64,000 bases of DNA. Origin: Streptomyces agglomeratus. Its GTDB lineage: Bacteria > Actinomycetota > Actinomycetes > Streptomycetales > Streptomycetaceae. The first letter of the stretch is position 1. Every line of letters begins with the position of its first letter. Location of the stretch: positions 1,116,001 through 1,180,000 of the forward strand of contig NZ_MEHJ01000001.1 of NCBI RefSeq assembly GCF_001746415.1, given 5' to 3'. The position numbers and the translations under genes were made by a program. Shown here in pieces: positions 35,929-45,201 of the stretch. Below the pieces are notes generated by a model. It searched no databases and was not told the DNA's origin. It worked only from the letters and a program-made list of their open reading frames with translations.

Positions 35929-36892
35929 TCAGCGCACCCGGCCCCGTGGTTTCAGCGCCACCGGCGGGAGTTCGGGGCGGGAGGCGGTCACCGGCGTAGC
36001 CGTGGACCTCGCCGAAGCGGGTGCCTTCCATCCAGTCCTTGCGCGCCAGTTCGATTTCCTCGTGGGAACGCCCGATGAAGTTCCACCACATGACCAGCTC
36101 CTCCTCGAAGGGCTCGCCACCGAGGAGCATCAGGCCCGCGTCGGAGTCGGCGCGCAGGGGCAGTTCGGTGCGGCCGCAGCCGAGGTAGAGCATCGAGCCC
36201 GGGAGCACGGGGACGCCGTCGACGTGTGCCTCGCCGGACATGGAAAGCACGGCGTACTCGAAGTCCGGGTCGAGCGGCAGCCGGGTCTCCGTGCCGCGTG
36301 TCAGTGCGAGGTCGGCGCCGACGATGGGTGTGTACGTCGTACCGGGCGACGCGGCGCCGTCGAGGGAGCCGAGGATGACGGTGGCGGTGAGACCGGGCGC
36401 CGTGACGGCCGGGAGGTCCGCGTGGTGCTGGAAGTGCGGTTCGGTGTCGCGGTGGCTCTCCGGGAGCGCGACCCACAGCTGGGCGCCGTGCAGAAGGCGG
36501 GCGTGCGGTTTCGGGCTCTCCTCGGAGTGGCTGATGGCCCGGCCCGAGGTCATCAGGCCCAGTTCGCGCGGCCGGATCGTCTGGAGGCTGCCCAGGCTGT
36601 CGCGGTGCAGCACTTGGCCGTCGTGCAGCCAGCTCACCGTCTGGAGGCCGAAGTGCGGGTGCGGCGGTACCTGCATGCCGGGCTCGTCGGCGATGTCGTC
36701 GGGACCGTAGTGGTCGACGAAACACCAGGCGCCGATCATGCGGCGGCCCAGGTTCGGCAGCAGTCTGCGTACCTGGGTGGACTCACCGAGCTGCACCTTG
36801 CGGGCGGTGAGGAGTTCACGTACCGGCTCCGCTACGACGAAGCCGCGGCCGCCGCAGACGGAGGGCACCGCCCGGCGCTCGAGATTGCTCAT
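35929..36892 (-). CDS. pirin family protein with C-terminal frameshift
   Basis: A bicupin iron-binding protein related to pirin/quercetin dioxygenase, starting MSNLERRAVPSVCGG at ATG 36892. Cupin motifs are GAWCFVDHYGPDD, VPPHPHFGLQTVSWLHDG (metal-binding His) and AISHSEES. Near 35970-35985 a C-run breaks the frame: the expected family end ELPPVALKPRGRVR is present in the other frame with its stop at 35929-35931. As sequenced, the open frame instead continues to 35579 with about 105 unrelated residues and overlaps the convergent glycosidase. Either a real frameshift or a sequencing error; coordinates given are for the repaired gene. Confidence 0.82.
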
Positions 36893-37097
36893 GCCGCCCA
36901 ACCTACTCGTTCGCGTCCTGGCGCTCCGGAAAACCGCTCCCCGCCACCTCCCCGGGGCGACGCGAGCCGGCCGGATACGCCGTGCGAGGGCCTTCGCTGA
37001 GCGGAACTCGCCTCCCGGAAATACGATGGGCCGTGCCGCTGCGCGCGGTTTCCGTCAGTGGTTCGCGAGCTTGAGCCCATGAATCTCGGAGCGGTCC

Positions 37098-37931
37098 ATG
37101 ACCCGGCGTCGTCCCACGAGCGCCGACGACCTGCTGACCCGGCTCGGGCGGCTCACGGCGCAAGTCCGTACAGGCACGGAGGCGCAGCAGGCGCGGGTGG
37201 AGCTGGCCGAGGCGCTCCAGCGCGAGATGCTGCCGGCCGAGCTGCCGTCAGCGTCCGGCCTGCGGACCGCGGCCCGCTACTCGCCCGCCCGCCACGGCCT
37301 GGACATCGGCGGCGACTGGTACGACGGTTTCCCGCTCCCCGACGGTTCACTGGCGTTCTGTGTCGGCGACGTGCAGGGCCACGACGCCGAGGCGGCCGCT
37401 TTCATGGGACAGGTCAGAATCGGCCTGCGTGCGGTGGCCGTGGCCGCCGCGGACCCCGGCGAGGTGCTCCGCCGGGCCAACGAGCTGCTGCTGTCGGTGG
37501 ACAGCAGCCTCTTCGCGACCTGTACGTTCCTGCGCTTCGATCCGGCCACCCAGGAGCTCGAGAGCGCCCGCGCCGGCCATGTGCCCACGGTTTGGGCATC
37601 GGCCGACGGCCGGAGCGGCATCGCCGAGGACGAGGGCGGACTGCCGCTCGGTCTGATGCTGGGCGAGGACTACCCGGTCGTCCGCCGCCGGCTTACACAG
37701 CCGGGGTCGTACGTCCTGGTGACGGACGGAGTGGTCGAGGGGCCGTCGTTTCCCATAGAGGACGGGCTGGAGCAGGTGGCGGCCCTGGTCGCGGCGGGCT
37801 GCGGCGGCGATCCGGACATTCTGGCCGCCGAGGTGATGAAGGTGGCGGACTCCACCGGCCACGCGGACGACGCCGCCGTGCTCGTCCTGACGTACGACGG
37901 CCCGGCGCCGTCGGCGGAGCGGCCCGGCTGA
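37098..37931 (+). CDS. PP2C/SpoIIE-type serine phosphatase
   Basis: A 277-residue single-domain phosphatase; ATG at 37098 has CGGAG six bases upstream. A short N-terminal helix (LAEALQREMLPAELP) leads into the SpoIIE domain with ARHGLDIGGDWYDGFPLPDG, FCVGDVQGHDAEAAAFMGQ and VLVTDGVVEGPS, holding the metal-binding Asp set. It lacks a sensor domain, so a partner may supply the input. It is followed 57 bases later by the MASE1 membrane protein, which is a plausible sensor in the same transcript. Confidence 0.9.
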   Translation: MTRRRPTSADDLLTRLGRLTAQVRTGTEAQQARVELAEALQREMLPAELPSASGLRTAARYSPARHGLDIGGDWYDGFPLPDGSLAFCVGDVQGHDAEAAAFMGQVRIGLRAVAVAAADPGEVLRRANELLLSVDSSLFATCTFLRFDPATQELESARAGHVPTVWASADGRSGIAEDEGGLPLGLMLGEDYPVVRRRLTQPGSYVLVTDGVVEGPSFPIEDGLEQVAALVAAGCGGDPDILAAEVMKVADSTGHADDAAVLVLTYDGPAPSAERPG

Positions 37932-37988
37932 GGCAAGCGGCCCCGCGGGGGCGTGTCACGGCCCGTGCGCGGCCGGAGGCATTGTCTG

Positions 37989-38993
37989 ATGGCTGGTGTG
38001 ATGCGCACCGAGGAGATCCGACGCGTGGCCGGAGCCGTTCTCCGGACACTCGGCGTGGCCGGCGCCTACTTCGCGGCCGGACAGGTCGGTCTGCTGGAAC
38101 AGGTGACCGTCGAGGGTTCGGTCGTCACGCCCCTGTGGCCGCCCACCGGCATCGCCCTCAGCTCCCTTCTGTACATGGGGTTGCGGGTCTGGCCGGGGAT
38201 CGCGCTCGGCACCCTCCTCGTCGTCCTGTCGCTCACGTCGTTCCGACTCGCCGAGCTGGGCATCATGGCGGGCAACACGCTGGCTCCGGTGTGCGCGTAC
38301 CTGATGCTGCGCCGCGTGGGCTACCACGCCGAGCTGAACCGGCTGCGGGACGGGGTGGCGCTGGTCTTCCTCGGGGCCCTCGGCGGGATGCTGATCAGCG
38401 CCACGGTGGGCTCCTGCGTGCTGGTCCTCAGCGGCAATCTGCCCCTGAGCAGTTTCTGGCCCGTGTGGGCCGCGTGGTGGGCCGGGGACGCCATGGGCGT
38501 GCTCGTGGTCACACCGCTCCTGGCCGTCCTGCGGCGGGTCCGGATGCCGCACGACGCCTCCCGGTGGGCGGAGGTGCTGGCTCTGGCGGTCACGGCCGCG
38601 GTGGTGGCCTCCCTGGCTACCCGGAGCGAGATGTCCGTGCTCTTCCTCGTCTTCCCGCTGCTCATCTGGGCGGCCCTGCGGTTCCAGCTCGCCGGGAGCG
38701 CGCCGTGCGCGGTGTTCGTCTCCGTACTGGCGATCTCGTCGGCCATCGACCGCGACGGACCCTTCGCGGACCACAGCCTGTTCGAGGTCATGCTCACCCT
38801 CCAGGCGCTCAATGGCTCGGCGGCGCTCACCGCGCTGCTGCTCGCGGCGATCATCACCGAGCAGCAGCACGTCCGCCTGAAGATCGAGCTGGCCTGCCAG
38901 GAGCTGGCCGAGGTGGTGGAGCACCTCGCGCCGGGGGAAGCCGCGCACCGACTGGGTTCCGGCCTGGACGAGAGCCGCCGAACGGCCGACTGA
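37989..38993 (+). CDS. MASE1-domain integral membrane sensor protein
   Basis: A 334-residue protein with about eight membrane segments (LGVAGAYFAAGQVGLL, VTPLWPPTGIALSSLLYMG, IMAGNTLAPVCAYLML and others), matching the MASE1 sensor domain, with the conserved WPPTGIAL and WWAGDAMGVLVVTPLL motifs. MASE1 usually precedes a kinase, GGDEF or phosphatase domain, but here only a 40-residue helical tail (QQHVRLKIELACQELAEVVEHL) follows. The output domain is probably provided in trans, perhaps by the PP2C protein encoded just upstream. ATG 37989 is preceded by GGAGG. Confidence 0.85.
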   Translation: MAGVMRTEEIRRVAGAVLRTLGVAGAYFAAGQVGLLEQVTVEGSVVTPLWPPTGIALSSLLYMGLRVWPGIALGTLLVVLSLTSFRLAELGIMAGNTLAPVCAYLMLRRVGYHAELNRLRDGVALVFLGALGGMLISATVGSCVLVLSGNLPLSSFWPVWAAWWAGDAMGVLVVTPLLAVLRRVRMPHDASRWAEVLALAVTAAVVASLATRSEMSVLFLVFPLLIWAALRFQLAGSAPCAVFVSVLAISSAIDRDGPFADHSLFEVMLTLQALNGSAALTALLLAAIITEQQHVRLKIELACQELAEVVEHLAPGEAAHRLGSGLDESRRTAD

Positions 38994-39086
38994 CACCGCA
39001 CCCACGCTTGGTGGAATATTCAACTAATGCGGACGGTTGAGGCCGTCGCACGGCCCCCGGCCCGGGGGCGCCGACAGGAGGACCCG

Positions 39087-39449
39087 ATGACCGCGCGGAC
39101 GAATCTGAACGACGCCTACTACAGCCACGGCACCGCCGCCGAACGCTGGGCGCGGGCACGGCTCTTCTTCGACGCCAAGGAGTACGACAAGGCCGCGCGC
39201 GTCCTGACCGGTCTGGTCGGCGAGGTCCCCGAGCAGCTCGCACCCCGCCTGCTGCTCGCCCGCTCGTACTACCACTCCGCGCAGCTCGGCAAGGCGGAGA
39301 CCGAGCTGCGCTCCATAGTGGAGCGCAGCCCGGTCGAGTACTACGCCCAGCTGATGCTGGGACGCACCCTGGAGCGTCAGGGCCGGAGCAGCGAGGCGGC
39401 GCCGCATCTGCGGCTCGCCGCCGCGCTGTCCGGGGACTTCCCCGACTAA
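39087..39449 (+). CDS. TPR-repeat protein
   Basis: A 120-residue protein (MTARTNLNDAYYSHGTAAER) with a perfect AGGAGG site upstream. Three tetratricopeptide units are visible: ARARLFFDAKEYDKAARVL, PRLLLARSYYHSAQLGKAE and AQLMLGRTLERQGRSSEAAP. It has no enzyme motif and probably mediates a protein contact. Found commonly in Streptomyces; partner unknown. Confidence 0.85.
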   Translation: MTARTNLNDAYYSHGTAAERWARARLFFDAKEYDKAARVLTGLVGEVPEQLAPRLLLARSYYHSAQLGKAETELRSIVERSPVEYYAQLMLGRTLERQGRSSEAAPHLRLAAALSGDFPD

Positions 39450-39456
39450 CCCCCTG

Positions 39457-39475
39457 GCCCGGGCATCTCCCGGGC
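39457..39475. terminator. hairpin between convergent genes
   Basis: GCCCGGG and its complement with a five-base loop lie between the TPR gene and the stop codon of the ATPase gene, and touch that stop. Confidence 0.5.
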
Positions 39476-40086
39476 TAGACGAGCGCGGGAACCGCCACGG
39501 GGACGGGGGCAGCCGCGGGGGACGGAGCCGGGGCAGGCGCCGGGGCCGTGTCGGGCGCCGGAACCGGGGCAGGCGCCGGGGCCGTGTCGGGCGCCGGAAC
39601 CGGGGCAGGCGCCGGCGCCACGTCGGGCGCCGGAACCGGTTCCGGCTGCCCCTTGGTGTCGCCCACACCGGGAACGGGCGGGCGCGGCATCAGCGGACTG
39701 TTGCGCGCGTCCTCCACACGCCGCGTGAACCACACGACCTTGCCGTCGGCGGTGCCGCAGGTTCCCCAGCTGTCGCACAGCCGGGCGACAGCGGCGAGGC
39801 CGCCTCCGCCGGCGGAGGTGAGGCGCGGCATCGGGGGGCCGTTGTCGGCCACCGAAGCCGTGAGATGCCTGCCGGTCCAGCGCAGTTCGACGACGCACCA
39901 GTTGTCGTCGCCGACATGCCGGTGGACATTGGTCAGAAGTTCCTCGACACCCCTGCACACCGGCTGGATGTGCAGCTCGAGATTCCAGTGCCGCAGGTGT
40001 GCGGCAAGAATGCGCCGGATCTGCGAGACGCGCTCCGCCGATACGTGCAGTTCGACCGCGTAATACCGGCCGCTGGGAAGTGTCAT
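39475..40086 (-). CDS. anti-sigma-type ATP-binding protein (RsbW-like HATPase) with Pro-Ala tail
   Basis: A 203-residue protein; AAGGAG precedes the ATG at 40086. Residues 1-130 form a GHKL ATPase domain: N-box VEELLTNVHRHV, VADNGPPMPR and GGGLAAVARLCDSWG, as in anti-sigma kinases that act with PP2C phosphatases. Residues 135-203 are a low-complexity tail with repeats PAPDTAPAPAPV that adds nothing to the fold. It may be the kinase partner of the two SpoIIE-type phosphatases in this window. Confidence 0.87.
   Translation of the reverse strand: MTLPSGRYYAVELHVSAERVSQIRRILAAHLRHWNLELHIQPVCRGVEELLTNVHRHVGDDNWCVVELRWTGRHLTASVADNGPPMPRLTSAGGGGLAAVARLCDSWGTCGTADGKVVWFTRRVEDARNSPLMPRPPVPGVGDTKGQPEPVPAPDVAPAPAPVPAPDTAPAPAPVPAPDTAPAPAPAPSPAAAPVPVAVPALV
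39539..39638. repeat. 36-base tandem repeat coding the Pro-Ala tail
   Basis: Two exact 36-base units (39539-39574 and 39575-39610) and a partial, slightly diverged third encode the PAPDTAPAPAPV tail of the ATPase. Copy number changes would keep the frame. Confidence 0.9.
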
Positions 40087-40376
40087 GGCCGTGGCTCCTT
40101 ACCGCGAGGCCCACATGCTTCACCTCGTTGCAGCAACGACCCCCGAACACGAAGAGTGAGCGATAGTCACCATTGGGTCAGGGACATCGTGGCCCCCGGA
40201 TGCGCGCACCGCAACCGGTGCGGCCCAGGGAACACGGCGGCCGGGCCGGTCCGGCCGCCGTGCACGGCTACTCCGACTGCCGGAACGCACCGACTTGCGC
40301 GACAGCGCCACATGGGGTTGTTTCGAAGAAAGTGCGGACGTGGTTTCTGTCTCCCCTGGTTTGGGGGTGAACCGCT

Positions 40377-41753
40377 GTGCTGTTCACCGACCGCGCCGAC
40401 GCGGGGAAGCGGCTGGCCCTGGCCCTGCGCCATCTGGAGGACGAGCGGCCCGTTGTACTGGGCCTGCCCCGCGGCGGGGTTCCGGTTGCCTACGAAGTGG
40501 CACGGGCGCTCGGCGCACCCCTCGATGTGGTCGTCGTACGCAAACTCGGCGTCCCGTACCACCGGGAGCTGGGGTTCGGCGCCATCGGTGAGGGCGGGGC
40601 GCGGGTCATCAGCGACGACATCGTCAGCCGCGCCGGGGTCGGGCCCGACGACGTGGCGGCGGTCGAACGCGCCGAGATCGCCGAGCTCGAACGGCGGGCG
40701 CTGCGCTTCCGTGGCGACCGGCCCCGGCTGGCACTGGAAGGGCGGACCGCCGTCGTGGTCGACGACGGGATCGCGACCGGCGCCACGGCACAGGCCGCGT
40801 GCGAGGTCGTACGGGCGCAGGGGGCGGCGCGCGTGGTGCTCGCGGTTCCGGTGGCGGCGCCCGACGCCGTCGCCCGGCTGAGCAGTACGGTCGACGAACT
40901 GGTGTGCCTGTCCGTACCGCAGATGTTCCGCGCGGTGGGCGAGTGGTACGAGAACTTCACCCAGACCTCCGACGAGGAGGTCGTCGCACTGCTGGCGAGG
41001 GCCGCGGCCCCGGCGGGGAGTTCGGCCCGTACGGTCGCGCGGAACGGCACGGAAGACGTCGCGGAAGACCTCGCGGAGGGAAGCGAGGAGGAAGTCGAGG
41101 TGGACGCCGGTGGCGTCCGGCTCGCCGGGGATCTGATGCTGCCCGTGGGCGCCGCCGCGGTAGTCATGTTCGCCCACGGTTCCGGCAGCGGCCGCCGCAG
41201 TCCCCGCAACCGGGCCGTGGCGGAGTCCCTGAACCGCGCGGGTCTGGGCACGCTGCTCTTCGACCTGCTCACGCCCGCCGAGGAAGCGCACCGGGCGAAC
41301 GTCTTCGACATCGAGACCCTCGCCGGACGACTCGGTGACGCCACCCGCTGGCTGCGCCGCCGCACGCCCGTCCCCATCGGTTACTTCGGGGCGAGCACCG
41401 GGGCGGCCGCCGCGCTGCGGGCCGCCGCGTCCGCCGGTACGTCCGCGGACAGGGAGGCGGACACGGACGCGGAGGTCGGGGCCGTCGTCTCGCGCGGCGG
41501 CCGGCCCGACCTCGCCCGGCCACGACTCGGCGACGTACGGGCACCCACCCTGCTCATCGTGGGCGGCCGCGACACCCTCGTGCTCGACCTCAACCGGCAG
41601 GCGCAGGCGGAGCTGCGCTGCGAGAACCGCCTCGAAGTCGTCCCCGGCGCCACACACCTCTTCGAGGAGCCGGGGGCGCTGGACAAGGTCGCCGAGCTCG
41701 CCCGGGACTGGTTCACCATGCACCTGGTGGCCGGGGCGCAGGCGGCCGGCTAG
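40377..41753 (+). CDS. phosphoribosyltransferase fused to alpha/beta hydrolase (dienelactone hydrolase-like)
   Basis: A 458-residue two-domain protein from a GTG at 40377. Residues 1-215 are a type I PRTase with the PRPP loop VVVDDGIATGATAQA near 124-138 and the N-terminal LGLPRGGVPVAYEVARAL. After a linker rich in Glu (about 217-240), an alpha/beta hydrolase follows: VVMFAHGSGSGRRSPRN, nucleophile elbow GYFGASTGAAAAL, catalytic Asp in LLIVGGRDTLVLD and His in GATHLFEEPGAL. The fusion is known in actinobacteria and is often in dormancy or stress regulons, but neither substrate is known. Confidence 0.88.
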   Translation: MLFTDRADAGKRLALALRHLEDERPVVLGLPRGGVPVAYEVARALGAPLDVVVVRKLGVPYHRELGFGAIGEGGARVISDDIVSRAGVGPDDVAAVERAEIAELERRALRFRGDRPRLALEGRTAVVVDDGIATGATAQAACEVVRAQGAARVVLAVPVAAPDAVARLSSTVDELVCLSVPQMFRAVGEWYENFTQTSDEEVVALLARAAAPAGSSARTVARNGTEDVAEDLAEGSEEEVEVDAGGVRLAGDLMLPVGAAAVVMFAHGSGSGRRSPRNRAVAESLNRAGLGTLLFDLLTPAEEAHRANVFDIETLAGRLGDATRWLRRRTPVPIGYFGASTGAAAALRAAASAGTSADREADTDAEVGAVVSRGGRPDLARPRLGDVRAPTLLIVGGRDTLVLDLNRQAQAELRCENRLEVVPGATHLFEEPGALDKVAELARDWFTMHLVAGAQAAG

Positions 41754-42051
41754 CCGGTTCGCGCGGCGGCGGCCGGCAGGAGCGCACGGCAGTGCGAACT
41801 CCGCCCGGCCGCACGTCGGTCCGCACCTCCCCCTCGCCCGGGACCGGCCCGGAACCCTCCCCGTAGCGCGGGTTTCCGAGCGGGCCGAAAGCGTGCGGTC
41901 GCATCGCGCACGTGTCATACGCTCCTGATGTGTTCACCGGTTCGCGCCTGCGGCCGGGTTCGGGATCACTGTTGGACATCAACCGCGCTCGAGGTCGAGG
42001 CTCCCGTCCGGGTCGCCGTCCCCGGGCCGACGAACGCTCGGGGAGCCATAC
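41754..42051. other. intergenic gap before the GNAT gene
   Basis: No gene, strong hairpin or repeat is seen. Codon bias breaks down on all frames. The GNAT promoter presumably lies near the right end. Confidence 0.5.
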
Positions 42052-42900
42052 GTGCCCGCATTCGAGATCGGGGTCGCGAGCGCCGACGACATCGCGCTGA
42101 TGGGCGACTGGGCCGGCGCCGAGGGCTGGAATCCCGGCGTCGGCGACGGCCTCACCTTCTTCGCCACCGACCCGCACGGCTTCCTGATGGGCCGGCTCGA
42201 CGGCCGGCCGGCGGCATGCGTCTCGGTCGTGCGCTACGGAACCGGCTCCGGCTTCCTCGGCTTCTACATCACCCGCCCGCCACTGCGCGGCCAGGGCTAC
42301 GGCATGCAGCTCTGGCAGGCCGGTATGGCGCGGCTCGACGGGCGCAATGTCGGGCTCGACGGCGTCGTCGAGCAGCAGGAGAACTACCGCAAGTCAGGGT
42401 TCCGTTCCGCCTGGAACAACATCCGGTACGAAGGCGTCCCGGCCGGGGACGTCACCGCGCCGCCCGGCGTCCGCCTGATGGACGCCCAGGGCCTGCCCTT
42501 CACCCGGCTGGCGGCGTACGACCGCCGGTTCTTCCCGGAGGCGCGCGACCACTTCCTCGCGGCCTGGATCTCGGCGCCGGGGCGCACCGCGCTGGCGGCG
42601 GTCCGCGACGGCGAGCTGTGCGGCTTCGGCGTGGTCCGCGAGTGCCGGGCGGCCTCGCGCATCGGCCCGCTCTACTCCGAGAGCCCGGAGGTGGCGGGCG
42701 CCCTGGTGAGCGCGCTCGCGGCGACGGTGCCGGGCGGGCCGGTGGCGATCGACGTCCCGGACACGCACCCGGCGGCCGGGCCCCTGATGGGACAGCTCGG
42801 CCTGACGCCCTCGTTCGAGACGGCGCGGATGTACACGGGTCCGGTTCCGCCGATCGACCGCTCGGGACTGTTCGGCGTCACGAGCCTCGAACTGGGCTGA
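42052..42900 (+). CDS. GNAT family N-acetyltransferase (two-domain)
   Basis: A 282-residue acetyltransferase; the GTG at 42052 has GGGAG upstream. The N-terminal GNAT unit has VSVVRYGTGSGFLGFYITRP followed by LRGQGYGMQLWQAGMARL, the acetyl-CoA pyrophosphate loop (Q/RxxGxG/A), and NVGLDGVVEQQENYRKSGF. The C-terminal 140 residues form a second, degenerate GNAT-like half as in YitH/HsaA-type acetyltransferases. The acceptor is unknown. The 3' end overlaps the convergent TetR gene by 23 bases. Confidence 0.88.
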   Translation: MPAFEIGVASADDIALMGDWAGAEGWNPGVGDGLTFFATDPHGFLMGRLDGRPAACVSVVRYGTGSGFLGFYITRPPLRGQGYGMQLWQAGMARLDGRNVGLDGVVEQQENYRKSGFRSAWNNIRYEGVPAGDVTAPPGVRLMDAQGLPFTRLAAYDRRFFPEARDHFLAAWISAPGRTALAAVRDGELCGFGVVRECRAASRIGPLYSESPEVAGALVSALAATVPGGPVAIDVPDTHPAAGPLMGQLGLTPSFETARMYTGPVPPIDRSGLFGVTSLELG

Positions 42901-44014
42901 CCGGCCGGGCCGCCCCTGGCGGACCGGCGGCGCCGGGCGCGGCCGCCGCCGCATGGCAGGCGCCGCGGCCGTCGGCCCGGGCGACGATCCGGCCGGCTTC
43001 GACACGAACCGCGGCCTCGGTGGCGTCGCTCACGGCCGGTACCCCGGCCGCCCGCGCGAGGGCGCCGGACGCGTCGTACACCACCTGGAGTCGCGGCCAC
43101 GCCGACGGCGGGAACGCCCGGCGCAGGCAGCCGCACAGGCCGGCGACGGTCAGCCGGGCGAGCGGGAGCAGTTCGGCCGGTTCTCCGGTGACCAGGACGG
43201 CGGTGACCTCGGCCCCGGGAGGTGCGGCCCGTACCGCTTCCTCGACGGCCTCCAGCCGGTGCAGCCCGAGGACCGCCACCACACCGTCGCCGTCCAGCCG
43301 CGCCGGCTCGCCGCGCACGGCGTCCGTCGCGGGCGGCGGCGACCAGGGCTCGCCGGCCGGACGCGCCTGAGGGATGTAGGGGAGGTGAGGCGGCGGCCAG
43401 GTGTCCTCGAGGCCGAGGCCCGCCAGCCGCTCGCAGGCACTGACGACGTTGAAGGGGTCGACGAACCCCGGCGCGGCGTCGGCCAGCTGGCTCGCGCCGT
43501 TCAGCGTCGTGAGGACGGCCTCCGCCCGGCGCACCATGCGGGCGGGCGGCGCGCCGGACGGCCGCAGTTCCTCCAGGGCCAGCCCGAGCAGGACGGCGTT
43601 CAGCTTCATCAGTTGCGCGAACGGCTGCCGGACCGCCTCCTCGGAGAGCACCTCCGCCATCAGGTGCCTGCCCAGGCGCGCCGATCCGAGCCGCTCGCCG
43701 GCGCCCGCTCCTTGGAGCGGCAGTTCCGCGACCCAGGCGCGGGCGAGTGCGCCGAGGGCCTCGGGGGCCGTGCGACCGGGTTGGGGGTGCGCGGGTTCGG
43801 GTACGCGCTCCGCGAGATCGGCCAGTACGGCGAAGTACAGGGCGCGCTTGCCGGGGAAGTTCGAGTACACGGCACCGCGGGTCAGCCCGGCGCGTTCGGC
43901 GATTGCGTCGACCTTCGCGCCGGGGAAGCCCCGCTCGGTGAACTCGCTCCTGGCCGCTTCGAGCACCCTGGCGCGGTTGTGCTCCTGAAGCTCCGCCCTG
44001 CTGAGCCGGCCCAT
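42878..44014 (-). CDS. TetR-family regulator with C-terminal extension
   Basis: A 378-residue regulator starting MGRLSRAELQEHNRARVLEA at ATG 44014. Residues 10-60 are the TetR HTH (AKVDAIAERAGLTRGAVYSNFPGKRALY), followed by a helical ligand domain to about 230. The last 130 residues (VVAVLGLHRLEAVEEAVRA, LQVVYDASGALARAAGVPAV) look like an alpha/beta, thioredoxin-like add-on not found in most TetR proteins. It is divergent from the clpX paralogue, so it probably autoregulates and may control that gene. The frame reads further upstream through clpX only as a shadow. Confidence 0.85.
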   Translation of the reverse strand: MGRLSRAELQEHNRARVLEAARSEFTERGFPGAKVDAIAERAGLTRGAVYSNFPGKRALYFAVLADLAERVPEPAHPQPGRTAPEALGALARAWVAELPLQGAGAGERLGSARLGRHLMAEVLSEEAVRQPFAQLMKLNAVLLGLALEELRPSGAPPARMVRRAEAVLTTLNGASQLADAAPGFVDPFNVVSACERLAGLGLEDTWPPPHLPYIPQARPAGEPWSPPPATDAVRGEPARLDGDGVVAVLGLHRLEAVEEAVRAAPPGAEVTAVLVTGEPAELLPLARLTVAGLCGCLRRAFPPSAWPRLQVVYDASGALARAAGVPAVSDATEAAVRVEAGRIVARADGRGACHAAAAAPGAAGPPGAARPVSPVRGS

Positions 44015-44057
44015 GGTCCTCACTTGCCTGCGCGTTGCTGTCCGTGTCGGTTCAAGA

Positions 44058-44079
44058 TACCGTCGGCATCCAGATGGTA
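44058..44079. promoter_or_regulatory. candidate TetR operator between tetR and clpX
   Basis: An imperfect inverted repeat, TACCGTC and GATGGTA (6 of 7 paired) with an eight-base centre, lies in the 114-base divergent promoter region. Assigned only from position and symmetry. Confidence 0.3.
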
Positions 44080-44128
44080 ACGCCATATGGTGAGAGCATT
44101 TCGATGTTACGAGTGAGGACGTTCCCGA

Positions 44129-45136
44129 GTGCCACGTATCGGTGACAGCGGCGATCTGCTGAAGTGCACGTTCTGCGGGAAGAGTCAGAAGCAGGTCCAG
44201 AAGCTCATCGCGGGACCGGGCGGGATCTGCATCTGCGACGAATGTGTCGGCCTGTGCAACGAACTCGTCGCCGAGGAACCGGACGGGCCGGAGGGACCGG
44301 ACCGCAAGGGCCGCGGGGAACGGCCGACGCCGAGGGAGATCCGGACCTTCCTCGACCAGTACGTCATCGGGCAGGACGACGCGAAGACGGCGCTCGCGGT
44401 CGCCGTCCACAACCACTACAAGCGCGTCGGCGCCGCGACGGCCACCCGGCGGCGGGCGCGGCAGACGTCCGGCGGCCGGGGTGAGGCGTCCCGGACGGCG
44501 GGGCGGGAGGAGGTCGAGCTCGGCAAGTCCAACGTCCTCCTGCTGGGCCCCACCGGCTGTGGCAAGACGTACCTCGTCCAGACCCTCGCCCGGATGCTCG
44601 ACGTCCCGTTCGCGATCGCGGACGCGACGGCCCTGACGGAGGCCGGATATGTCGGCGAGGACGTCGAAAACATCCTGCTCAAGCTCCTCCAGGCGGCCGA
44701 CTTCGATGTGCGCAGGGCCGAGACCGGGATCATCTACATCGACGAGATCGACAAGATCGCCCGGCGGAGCGAGAACCCGTCCCTGGCGCGCGACGTGAGC
44801 GGTGAGGGCGTACAGCAGGCGCTCCTGAAGATCCTGGAGGGCACCACCGCGAGCGTGCCGCCGCAGGTTGGGCGCAAGCATCCGCAGCAGGAGTTCATCA
44901 GCTTCGACACCAGTAACGTGCTCTTCATCGTGGGAGGGGCGTTCGCCGGTCTGGAGCGGATCGTCGAGCAGCGGGCCGGTCACCGGGGCATCGGGTTCGG
45001 CGCGGCGCCCCCGGCCTCCGGGGCGGTCCGGGAGGAGGGGTCCCTCGCCACGGTCATGCCTCAGCTTGGCGTTTATGGTCTGCCGTCGAACACGGCCTCG
45101 AACTTGCTGATGGGTTTGCCTGAGTTCCGGACGTAA
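44129..45136 (+). pseudogene. clpX: clpX paralogue, 5' part, cut by an insertion sequence
   Basis: AAA+ unfoldase of the ClpXP protease. From GTG 44129 ([20 protein letters not shown]) it has the C4 zinc domain (CTFC and CICDEC), Walker [11 protein letters not shown] near 137, Walker [12 protein letters not shown] near 205 and the IGF loop for ClpP docking (HRGIGFGA near 291). At codon 312 the frame enters an insertion sequence and ends after 23 foreign residues. The Arg finger (EIVGRLP) and the C-terminal small domain with sensor 2 are cut off and lie at 46649-47077. The sequence is diverged from housekeeping Streptomyces ClpX, so this is a second copy. Confidence 0.9.
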
Positions 45137-45139
45137 GAG

Positions 45140-45196
45140 CGGCCTTCGCCTGATCCTGTGCTCCGTCACAGAGGCATGGGATCAACACGAAGGCCG
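45140..45196 (+). promoter_or_regulatory. long hairpin covering the transposase ribosome site
   Basis: CGGCCTTCG (45140-45148) pairs with CGAAGGCCG (45188-45196), TGATCC with GGATCA inside it, and TGTG with CACA at the tip. The outer 3' arm contains GAAGG, the ribosome site for the ATG at 45202. A transcript reading in from clpX would fold and hide this site. Confidence 0.65.
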
Positions 45197-45201
45197 TAGA
45201 T

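Noticed and set aside
42878..45169. 763-codon reverse frame running through clpX into tetR
   Set aside because: Only the part from ATG 44014 has TetR character; the rest is antisense of clpX.
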